From contig CM045762.1 in assembly GCA_025200525.1 (NCBI GenBank), positions 125,307,752 through 125,371,751 of the forward strand: a DNA stretch of 64,000 nt, read 5' to 3'. Below, one piece after another: positions 55,971-64,000 of the stretch. This stretch comes from Camellia lanceoleosa. Taxonomy: Eukaryota; Streptophyta; Magnoliopsida; Ericales; Theaceae. The notes under the pieces are model-generated. The model saw only the letters and a list, made by a program, of their open reading frames with translations, ran no database searches and was not told the origin of the DNA. The position numbers were made by a program, and so were the translations under genes. Every line of letters begins with the position of its first letter. Position 1 is the stretch's first letter.

Positions 55971-57578
55971 TTTCATAGCATCGTACATGCTAAGATTGTA
56001 TGTTAGTTGCATTTCATGAATATCATGCATATTGCACGGGAAACGAGGTACATTCTGTCCTCCGAGCGACGGAGTGTGTCTCAATTCCCCAGTCATCGAC
56101 ACTTCGGATTACCCATGATGGAGTTAAGTTTTGTTGTAGCATTCATCCCCATATTGAGTTGTGCAATCCGGTTCCTCTGCCATCATGCATCGGTGTGCGT
56201 GATTGGTGGCACGAGGATCGAGGCATGCATATATTTGTGAAATACATTGCTATGCCCTTTTCCTGCTCTCTGTTGCAGCAAAATCAACAATCAACAACTT
56301 TTCGGAGGCTGGCACGCATTTCGAGAAAATTGCAAACAGAGGCTAATCAGGGCATCCCAGTGGATTTCTGCGCCAAGCAGCCCAGCATATACCATTCATC
56401 AGGAGCAAGGCAGTCCCTGGCTTGCATGCCAGTTTTACTTTTCTGTAATTAATTTGTTAATTAATTAGAAATCAGATATTTATTCGGATCAGTATATTCT
56501 TTTATTCGATTGTATTATTATTTTATTCGACCCTCTGCGAGGGCAAAATTGTAATAAGGGTGTGTGAGTGTGATGTATGTCTTCCAACCCCATTTCTTTC
56601 TCCCTTTTATTTATCCGCTTTGGATGGTTAGATATAGGGCATATTTCAATTAGCATACAAGATGACAAAGATGTTTGCATCATTCATCTGCTTTTGCACG
56701 CCAGACTCGGCGCATCATACAAACCGCATCAGATTTCAATTCCAAGTTGAGTACTTGATAGCTGTTGCATCTCATATGCCATATTTAGAATAGCCGAGCC
56801 TACTATAGTTGCATTTTTGCATGTGTTGCATTAGGCATTTCAGTATACTTAGGATTCATGCATGACTTCTAATCAGTTTCCTGTTTTGGCTTGGAGTACT
56901 CGGTAAGTGGTTATGCTTTAGCATCCTTGCATGCGTGTGAGTGTTGCCATGATAGCATGCTTGCCATGAGGCTATGTGCTTATGTGATATACCTGCCTTG
57001 AATGCCTGTGGGTGGAGGTTGAGTTATCTGAATTGGGACAATTCATTGACTGTTTGTTTTAAGCCCACTAGATTGTGGCAAAATCTGCATTTTTAAGCCT
57101 ACCTGCGGGTAGCAAACCATCTTTCACAAACAAACATGAGATGTTTATTTCCAATTCAGGCGATTCAGTCTATACTTGTTTGCTGCGAGCATCACATAGT
57201 AACCTAGGCTAATAACCGGAATAAGAACGCACAAAGTTTTCAAAAACAGATATCATGGTTAGTAGAGGCCGGTCTTTGACCGGGCGAGAGGGGGTGCTCA
57301 CGATGTGACCTTCCCTAATCGTACCCAAGTTCCCGGGCCAACTTTGGTGATGACGGACACGTGGCCTTTTCGGCAAAGTCGTGGTTTCCTAAATTTCCCA
57401 TTTTAAAATATTTAGGTGGCGACTCGTTATCCGCAAAGCGTCCATGTTTGGCGCTTCTTTTCAAAAATCTGTTTTCCTTCAAAAGCGATTTGCGGATTTG
57501 GACTCTTTGGTTCAAGATTGAGAACATAACAAAATCGAGTCCGAATCGTAGCGAGGTCCCCAAGCGTTATTCTGATTC
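55971..57578 (+). other. Distal part of the Tat/Ogre LTR, no gene
   Basis: Unique-looking sequence. One more degenerate palindrome box lies near 56308-56325. Long TTATTCGA/ATTAATTA stretches occur at 56450-56530. The conserved LTR-end region is at about 57270-57578. I see no coding features. Confidence 0.5.
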
Positions 57579-57593
57579 TGGCGACTTCTGGGA
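57579..57593 (+). promoter_or_regulatory. Primer binding site (tRNA-Arg type)
   Basis: TGGCGACTTCTGGGA, starting with the TGG that pairs with CCA. It resembles the TGGCGACTC...TGGGGA site of Ogre/Tat elements, which use tRNA-Arg, but with a short deletion. Confidence 0.6.
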
Positions 57594-58294
57594 TTTAGAG
57601 AACTTGACTCGAACTCTTGATATCTGGTTTTGACTACATTTGTGTGTTTCTTTGCATTGCATTTGCATTGGTGCGCCTAGGACACCGTGTTTGCCATCTG
57701 CTATTCTGGCGGTTTCGGAGGCTTGTCTTGTCAAGGCATGTCCATAAAATTTGTCGACGTTACGCTCTGCCAAGATAGAACACAAACCCGGTTTTCGGCA
57801 CCCTGACCATTCGACCTAGTGCATATTCGATCCATAGTGACCATTCCAAACTAGGGACAGGTTGCTTACCCGCTTATAGGTTGTTTGAAGCACCGCGTGC
57901 GTAGTGAACCCCTAGTTCTGACGAAATAGGACAGAAACCCTACCCCCACATAGGTGTGTCTTGGCTCTCACCTATCTGTTACGTGCTTGCTAGAGTGCGT
58001 CTCCACAGGGTAAGCAGGTATCCGCTTTTGCGTTTGGTCATCAGGCCTGAGGGCACCAATTCAGTACTTTGGGCATCAGCCTCACGCACCTAGATTCGAT
58101 TTGGAATCGCTTTTACCGAGGGTATCACTTCAGGCGAATTTTGGGGCGAGTCAGTAGAGGGCACACTCATTCAACTATGCTCGTATTAGTTCAGGTGAAA
58201 TCAGGCTGAGATGCTGTCTGTTTTATCTTTTGCTAGGTAGTCCTGGAACCATAGCTTTAGAAGGCTCCACTATCCCCCAAGGTACATTGGACTA
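57594..58294 (+). other. Untranslated leader between primer site and gag
   Basis: No convincing ORF. Ogre-type elements often have a long leader or an extra ORF here. Nothing of that kind is clear in this stretch. Confidence 0.5.
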
Positions 58295-58441
58295 GTGCTG
58301 ATAGACTTTGTTAGGTCAGAAATTCAATTCAAGAAACCAAGATTCTTCGCCGAGGCAAGGCAAAGAAAGGCGGTCGAGGGCTCTCGGTTCATCGATCCGT
58401 CGTCCATCCACATCACCTTTGTTCGGACTCAACAGACCGTG

Positions 58442-58879
58442 ATGGCACAAGGTTCTAAGAATTTGTGGCGTGGTAACAGCGTTGAATCGAGAAGCGCCAT
58501 GCAGGTTGAGACCAGCATTGAAACGCAGCGCCCATCTGGGGCGTCTGCCTCACATCCAGCTTTGGGACCCCAACCGAACTTTGACCCAATTCCGCCAACT
58601 GAAAATTTGCAGTGTCCAAGTCCTCGAGAAGGGTTGACTCAAGCCCAAGTTTTCAGACCCTCGGTGCAGCCTAATAAGAGGCGTTATCCCCTTGATGCTA
58701 ATGACCTCGATCTGACTGCAGTGAAAATTGCGAACCTTGAGAAGCAATTCAAAAGGGCTCATGTCCTTAACTCCATTCCCGACATTGAGGATGGGCACAC
58801 CGAAGTCTGTGTCACGGCTCGAGACGGATTCAAAATGCCATATATTGACCGTTTAAGCGGCCGTCTGGGGATTCAATGA
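58442..58879 (+). pseudogene. Tat/Ogre Gag, N-terminal part
   Basis: The first plausible start is ATG at 58442 (MAQGSKNLWRGN), inside a frame open since 58295. The ~145 residues are hydrophilic and Pro/Ser-rich, then helical (DLTAVKIANLEKQFKRAHVL). The frame ends at TGA (58877-58879), overlapping the ATG of the next gag frame at 58876. In intact relatives the two parts are one protein, so this is probably a frameshift, not two genes. Confidence 0.6.
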
Positions 58880-60129
58880 TACATATCCGACTTTTCTTGG
58901 ATGTCCTAAAGCCGATGGGTCTGACTAAGCCACAAAAACTCTCCCTGTATGGAAGAACCCTGTCGGGTGTAGCAGCCACTTGGTACACTAGGTTGGAGGA
59001 CAGAGTGAAGCAAAACTGGGAAGAATTAGCTGAGGCCTTTGTCGATCAATATTCCTACAATACCCAGGTTGAAATGACCATCCAAGAGCTTGAAGCAACC
59101 CGCCAGAACCCAACAGAGTCTTTTGTGAAATTTGTTGCGAGATGGAGAGCAAAGGCAGCACAGATGACAGATCGCCGCCCTTCTGAGAGGGATCAAGTGC
59201 AGATGATGGTGCGGAACCTCGAGCATGATATGTTGCAGAAATTGATAGTCGCTCCGGTATTCACTTTCAAAAGTTTGCATGAACTGGGGGTTCAGGTCGA
59301 GAATGCGTTCAACAGCGGGATCATTCCCAGAACAAGTGAACCGACAAGGAGGGTGATTTCAAGGAGTACCAATGTCGGAAGTAGCACTATTCCCGAACGC
59401 ACTGAAACCAATACAGTCACCACAGCCAACCCTTTTGCCAATTCAAGCTTGCAAATAGCCGACCCAGCCCGAGCTCAGGGCAGAACTTTCACCCCCCTCT
59501 ATATGAGCTTGACTAGCGCACTAAAAGGCTTGATGGAAAAAGGGCATCTCAAACCCCTCAATCCTCAACCTCTTCCCAACCCACTCCCAGCCAGACATAA
59601 CCCCTCCAAGTACTGTATGTACCATCAGCAGCGCGGTCATGGCACCGACCGTTGCTACCGCCTTCGTCATGAGGTCCAAAATCTCATCGATAACCGGACG
59701 ATAGCTCCACCGTCAGACCCCAATGACCAAACATCTCCTGCCTACCTCAATCTCATCCATATACTGCCACCCACCTATGACCCCAGCATATACATCACCC
59801 CGGCCCACCTACCCAAGCCTGAGGTGTTTATCCCGGAAAGCATGGACATATGCATGATGGATGCACCTGAATCCCAATCATCTCAAACCCGAGAACCCAC
59901 TACTTCCGAGCTGATGGGAATGTTAAAAGATCTTCAAAGAACTGTGACCGATCCGCCTCGGACATTGGCACCATCATCGACCACATCGCCTACCGGGGAG
60001 TTCATGTCAAAGGCTCCCCAAGCTTGGGCGGGCTACATCGAGAAGGCCAATCCGTGGCAAAGTGGAAGCAGTGGAAAGAATAAGGTAGAGGCGGGCATGG
60101 ATCCCCATGAGCATCTTCGTTGGCGTTGA
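58876..60129 (+). CDS. Tat/Ogre Gag, core and zinc-knuckle part
   Basis: 417 codons. Residues ~1-150 are the Ty3/gypsy gag domain, with SLYGRTLSGVAATWYTRLED followed by WEELAEAFVDQY and ESFVKFVARWRAKAAQM, forming the capsid-like helices. A GHLKPLNPQPLPNPLP segment and the knuckle-like CMYHQQRGHGTDRCYRLRHEVQ (about 250-271) are typical of the Tat lineage. The C-terminal ~130 residues are Pro/Thr-rich. There is no protease domain behind it. The product would form virus-like particles, though the true N-terminus lies in the preceding frame (58442-58879). Confidence 0.8.
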   Translation: MIHIRLFLDVLKPMGLTKPQKLSLYGRTLSGVAATWYTRLEDRVKQNWEELAEAFVDQYSYNTQVEMTIQELEATRQNPTESFVKFVARWRAKAAQMTDRRPSERDQVQMMVRNLEHDMLQKLIVAPVFTFKSLHELGVQVENAFNSGIIPRTSEPTRRVISRSTNVGSSTIPERTETNTVTTANPFANSSLQIADPARAQGRTFTPLYMSLTSALKGLMEKGHLKPLNPQPLPNPLPARHNPSKYCMYHQQRGHGTDRCYRLRHEVQNLIDNRTIAPPSDPNDQTSPAYLNLIHILPPTYDPSIYITPAHLPKPEVFIPESMDICMMDAPESQSSQTREPTTSELMGMLKDLQRTVTDPPRTLAPSSTTSPTGEFMSKAPQAWAGYIEKANPWQSGSSGKNKVEAGMDPHEHLRWR

Positions 60130-60279
60130 GGCTTTGAAAGGAGGATCAACAAAGAGCAAGTGCTCACAATCGTTGTAAAAAGCGTGGACGGCGTTTTACC
60201 ACTCAAGTTGAGGCGATTTGAATCAAGGGCAAGCGGAAAAGGGCTTGTACCGTAAGTGATCTGTTAGCCCTAATCCTGC

Positions 60280-60580
60280 ACTTAGAAGAGATCAAGAAAC
60301 CAAAGCCGACTGCCAATCCCTTTTGCGGTGCCAAAGAAAATCCACAAGCCTTGAAGTACCAACCCCGAGGTCAGAGGGTCTTCCACGCCCTCCACATGCC
60401 TTTATCAAAAGCTTTCCAAATCCTTGTTGAACAAGGGCATCTGAAGCCCCTGGAGCCACAGCCGCTACCAAAGAACCTCCTCTCATACAACCCAAATGAC
60501 CAGGTTTTCCATCGAAACCGGCCATGCTACCAATAATTGCTTCCGTCTTCGCCATGAAGTACAAAGTCTATTCGGCACCG
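60280..60580 (+). pseudogene. Second, decayed gag 3' fragment
   Basis: The stretch repeats the order of the gag segment at about 59430-59700: a short leader, then FHALHMPLSKAFQILVEQ and GHLKPLEPQPLPKNL, then a knuckle-like GHATNN...RLRHEVQ piece that falls in another frame after a stop near 60535. Protein similarity to the first copy is clear but incomplete, so it is a diverged duplicate or a piece of a related element. Confidence 0.65.
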
Positions 60581-61659
60581 GGTCGATGAACTTGGGGATA
60601 ATGTTATATGAACGGGGATGAACCACTGCAGGCGTGCTCGATCAACTCGGACGTGGGAATGGCACGACCTGCTCGAGCAATGTGTAAATACCAGTTTTGT
60701 GCTTCGACTTGGGTATTGGGTCGATTTTGCTACTTTGTTTTGAGTCATCCTTTTGTTTTGAGTCATCTCTTTTACTTTGGGTCTGTCTTGTTGTGTCGAG
60801 TCGATCTGTTGTATAGAGTCGATGATTCCGTGGAGGTATTACCTCGGGCATCACTGTTTTGTTTTCTGCTTCTCCTTTGCCTTTGTTTTGAGTCCTTTAC
60901 GCAGGAGCCAAGTTATGCCAGATCTTGAATGAAAGCAAGTGATTTCCATACTCTCGCATTTGTTTATCGTGTGCTAGTTATGCGGATTTGAATGAAATGG
61001 CGAGGCATTCCACCTGCTCTCTTGTGCCTTGAAGTCATTGTAATGACCTGAGTTTTTCAAAACTTTTTGAACACTGCGGTGAAAAACAAAGAGGGAGGAA
61101 TTCCTCGGGATTTGCAAAACTTTGATCAAATTGAGAGAAAGAGAGGCGTGCTAAGCCTTTAATGAATGAAATCATGCTTGTTAGCGTGAGTACTGAAAAG
61201 GACCCTGGCTTGATCCAGACTGGTTTCACACTATCTTCGCCATGAGCGATTAAAGCTTTCTTAAAAATTTTCAAAAACAAAATGTTTTGCGCGGTCCTAC
61301 GAAGACCTGTGTGGAATCGCTCTTGAGATTGTGCAGCTTAGGATCGCTCTCAGCCTCGAGACTCAACCCCTTTGCTTCTAAACCTTGAACTTGAATTCAG
61401 AAGGTTCAACGGTCAACCACAATGTGAGGCCTGTGTGGCGGTTTAGCGACCCTCGAACAAGAGGCACCAAAGTCAGATCAAGAAGATCATAAGTCGTCAA
61501 ATAAAGCTTGCAGAGCTAGATCAGAAGCACCCCTCGAACTAGGGGCAAAAATGTCCGATATGCTCAAGAGCCAAGATGGACCTTCTGCGAATCAATACAA
61601 GAGCTTATTTTCCGGATTCGATGACTTCAGATCTCAAAACCATTTGGCATGGACTGTTA
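60581..61659 (+). other. Non-coding internal region after gag
   Basis: T-rich (GTTTTGAGTCAT repeated near 60735-60765) then mixed sequence. The place where protease-RT-integrase would be expected holds no ORF with their motifs. Confidence 0.6.
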
Positions 61660-62080
61660 CACTTTTACCCTTTGGGAGGCTCATTTGGGCGAAAACCCGT
61701 AAGGCGACCTAGGCAAAAGTTAGAGCAAGAAAATGCAAAAAGAAAATGCAAAAAAAAAAGAGAACAAGAAAAGAAAAGGAAAAGATACAAAAAATTCAAA
61801 AAGAAAAAGAAAAAAAGAAAAGATGAAAAGAAGAAATGAAAAGAATGAAAAGAAAAGAAGAAAAACAAAGCTCGCAAGGTCGAAAACACCTAACAGCGCT
61901 TGGCAAAAGTTAGAGCATAAAAAGGAGAGGTTAATACCCGAGTGTACCTTAACCCCGAACTACGTGGGCTTGATTCCCATGTTTGGGATACGAGGCAACT
62001 TCATCCTCAAGTCCACCAGAAACGATTCAAATTCGATTGTGTCCATGTAATAGTTTTGATCATCTTTGCCTTCTCAGATC
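61660..62080 (+). other. A-rich tract and 3' internal region of the Tat element
   Basis: GGCGAAAACCCGTAAGGCGAC leads into a ~130 bp almost pure A/G tract (61730-61865). Then GGCAAAAGTTAGAGCA occurs for the second time (first 61711, again 61901), followed by a CCGAACTACGTGGGCTTGAT motif near 61956. This arrangement is usual in the 3' non-coding part of Tat/Ogre elements. The Lys-rich ORF and its opposite-strand Phe-rich ORF are artefacts of the A/G tract. Confidence 0.6.
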
Positions 62081-62135
62081 GAGAGTTCGTTGTCATCATC
62101 ACTCGAGGATCGATTATAGTGTCTTTGACGCCATC

Positions 62136-62275
62136 CAAACAAGGGGCAACTTTCCGTTGCCATTCAACGCGCCGCGGTGCCGTTCAAACAAGGGGCAACT
62201 TTCCGTTGCCATTCAACGCGCCGCGGTGCCGTTCAAACAAGGGGCAACTTTCCGTTGCCATGCAACCCTCCTCAA
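62136..62275 (+). repeat. 49-bp tandem repeat, about 2.7 copies
   Basis: CAAACAAGGGGCAACTTTCC starts at 62136, 62185 and 62234, exactly 49 bp apart. The first two units are identical across CATTCAACGCGCCGCGGTGC. A weaker CAAGGGGCA follows near 62276. Confidence 0.95.
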
Positions 62276-62289
62276 GCAAGGGGCAGTTT

Positions 62290-63547
62290 TCCTTTGGATC
62301 CGAGGTTATGCATCTCAGGAGTAGGTTCTATGCTCGTTGAGCAGTGGCCGTTTGCAAAAATAGATTTTGAGAATTTTTACTGAGGCTGACTAGTTCTCTC
62401 GAAAATTGTTCCATCTTTTCCAAAAAAAAAAACTGAACCATTTCTTGGACCCAAAAAAGGAAAATTTTCAGTATTCATAGCCTGACTTGCATGATTTCAA
62501 ATCAAAAATCGAACAAGCATGTTAATCTAACTCCCATTTTGGCCAAATTTTTTTTTAGAAAGCAAAAATAAAAAATGGTCAAAATGATGAACTAGGGGCA
62601 CAGTTGGGTCAGGAGTTCTGTCTTTCCCCCGTTATCAATGCATTTGCCAAGAAGGGCACTCTACATGCCAAGAAAGAGGGCACAACGGAAGCTAACAGCA
62701 AAAGGGCAGAAAGCTCTCACATCCTCCAAGCAACGAGGTATCAAGCCAAGTGCGAAGCACGAACTGGAATGGGGCCAGACATTACACTCCCTCATCTGGA
62801 CAGATCTGCTCACGTCCAAACTCCCCAGCAGGGCATCATCGACCGATGTCAGCTGCAGATTCTCTACACATCCTGTTGTAGCACAACCCCTCTGTAGGAG
62901 AAACTCACTGTTGTGAGCAGAAGAAGAAGAATCTGGTAGAATACCAGGGGCAAAAGCCTTCAACTTGCTGTTTATCCATCAACCACCCAGGGGAGGGATG
63001 AAAAATGAGAGATTTAAGAATAGAGAGATGTGCGATGAGAGGAAAAGTGAGAAAAGGGCTTTTTCAGAAAAAAAACGAGCTTGAGGGCCGAGTGATGTGA
63101 GAATCACAAATAAGAAAGGGTGGGACATATACCCAGTGAAACAGGCTCCCTGTGCACGTCTGAGTGTCGTGTCTTTTTGTTTTATCTCGATTTTGTTTTG
63201 GGTCGTTTCGAGTGTTACTCGATGTGTCTAGGTTGTGTGCCTTTTTATTTCCTTGTTGAGTCGTTTTGCTGTGTTCAGTTGTAGGCCCAATACCCGGTTG
63301 AGGATCCTTTTCTCATTTTCAAAAATAAAATCATTTTGTGCTCTGAGTGCCGTGCCGTTCTCCACATTTGTGCGAAATAGAATTTGTTCTTTCATAAAAC
63401 CGCAAGGGTTCAACCCAGGTCATGTGAGAACAGTAAAACCAGGACCTATCTGAAGCTATGAGTTTCGGGCTGCAAAGCAAAAGCAAAAGAGGAAAATGTC
63501 GGGCATCTGAGTTTGTTCCAACTTCAGTAAGTTCCGAGACTATATTC
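62290..63547 (+). other. Non-coding element DNA, no gene seen
   Basis: It has short overlapping ORFs on both strands (for example 62604-62897) with no domain. It probably still lies within the retroelement. TTTTGTTTT-rich stretches near 63175-63260 recall those at 60735-60765. Confidence 0.4.
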
Positions 63548-63567
63548 CGTGTGTACCTCTTCAGGTC

Positions 63568-63852
63568 TTGCCAATGTTCCGAAGTATGAGTGTGCCTCTA
63601 CCTCAAGCTCAAAATCAGGTCTACTTCAAGCCAGAATGGCGATCAGGAGTGCTCTCCCTGAGTACCATTCCCTACCAGAGGCATCTTGGCCGTGTTTGCG
63701 ATGAGTTCCTAGGAGACCAACTGCGACGGTGGAAACTAGAGTTCGAATGGCCGTGGCCTAGAACGCAAAGGTTCGATTTCGAGACTAGAGTCTGGTTTAA
63801 ATACCCAGAGGCGTGTCCTCGCTTGAAATCAGTATGGCGGCCCATAGATTGA
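63568..63852 (+). CDS. Unrecognised 94-residue ORF
   Basis: Opens in CCAATGTTCCGAAG, shortly after an acceptor-like TCTTCAG (63561-63567). ATG at 63574 gives 93 residues or fewer. The peptide is Trp/Arg-rich (PEWRSGVLSL, LRRWKLEFEWPWPRTQRFDFETRVWFKYPE) and not low-complexity. I do not recognise it. It could be part of an element-encoded extra protein or simply a chance ORF. Confidence 0.25.
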   Translation: MPMFRSMSVPLPQAQNQVYFKPEWRSGVLSLSTIPYQRHLGRVCDEFLGDQLRRWKLEFEWPWPRTQRFDFETRVWFKYPEACPRLKSVWRPID

Positions 63853-64000
63853 GATAGCATGTGTATGCGCCTCGCCTCGATAATCTTGAACCAACCTAGT
63901 CTGTCACCCCGTTGGAGAATAGGGAAAGTTGTGAATATGATCAGGAAAACAAGCAGCAGCCGTGGCTCCCACATCCAGATGTTGTCCCTTGTCAGCATTC

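Larger units (their letters stand above)
51953..57578 (+). repeat. 5' LTR of the Tat/Ogre-type element
   Basis: About 5.6 kb, within the range known for Ogre LTRs. The left end is TGTAGACACCCC, and the right end is set by the primer binding site. A GGGGGTGCTCACGATGTGAC block at 57289-57308 resembles the conserved 3' LTR portion of Tat elements. Inside are three tandem arrays and one TATA promoter. The partner LTR is not in the window, so the borders are by motif only. Confidence 0.65.
51953..64000 (+). mobile_element. Tat/Ogre-type Ty3/gypsy element, 5' part, apparently lacking pol
   Basis: It begins TGTAGACACCCCATTTTTGACC, the LTR start common in Tat-lineage elements. A ~5.6 kb LTR is followed by a TGGCGACTTCTGGG primer binding site (57579), then gag, a second gag fragment, an A-rich tract and a GAACTACGTGGGCTTGATTCC-like 3' internal motif (about 61956). 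No protease, RT, RNase H or integrase is found before 64000, although the 3'-type sequence is reached by about 61650-62080. This suggests a deletion derivative. The 3' LTR and right target duplication are outside the window. Confidence 0.75.

Noticed and set aside
58876..58879. ATGA overlap of two frames suggesting coupled translation of two proteins
   Set aside because: The two frames are the N-terminal and core parts of one Gag. The overlap is better explained by a frameshift.
61576..61839. Lys/Arg-rich ORF and opposite Phe-rich ORF
   Set aside because: Both arise from a nearly pure A/G tract in the non-coding part of the retroelement.

Overview
This is nuclear DNA of a flowering plant, most likely a eudicot. 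The signs are AT-rich intergenic sequence, MITEs, nested Ty3/gypsy LTR retrotransposons (one chromovirus, one Tat/Ogre type), and secreted pectin-methylesterase/invertase-inhibitor (PMEI)-like genes. I could not identify the species. I see no bacterial genes, rRNA, tRNA or CRISPR.

Layout. Positions 1-8452 are AT-rich flank holding only transposon debris: two foldback inverted repeats, a CACTA-like terminus, a complete 2.0 kb non-autonomous LTR element with a gag-like ORF on the minus strand (5028-7032), a possible solo LTR, and a Stowaway MITE (7904-8186). Positions 8453-48793 are a head-to-tail tandem array of a ~3.33-3.37 kb unit. There are nine full units and a truncated tenth, each with one intronless PMEI-like gene on the plus strand. 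Only copies 3 (25056-25643) and 4 (28413-29000) are open throughout. Copy 1 has one nonsense codon, copy 2 a ~280 bp internal deletion, copies 5-9 small frameshifts, and copy 10 is cut off. Unit 1 is split by an 8.84 kb Ty3/gypsy chromovirus (10545-19385) with ~2.05 kb LTRs, a 5 bp target duplication, PBS, PPT and a broken gag-pol.

Positions 48794-51952 change abruptly to GC-richer sequence: hairpin-forming short tandem repeats, then a broken plant-mobile-domain (PMD) gene. At 51953 a Tat/Ogre-type LTR begins. It is about 5.6 kb long, ends before a tRNA-Arg-type PBS at 57579, and contains three stacked tandem arrays plus a promoter with four Evening-Element motifs just upstream of a TATA box. 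Gag follows (58442-60129), then a second decayed gag 3' piece, an A-rich tract and 3'-leader-like sequence. I see no protease, RT or integrase, so this looks like a pol-less derivative. Its 3' LTR lies outside the window.

The protein-coding content that could serve the host is the PMEI-like family, predicted to be secreted to the cell wall. Everything else is mobile or decaying. Much of the variation between units 5-9 falls at CTG/CAG sites and also hits non-coding DNA, so some 'pseudogenes' may be consensus-sequence errors.
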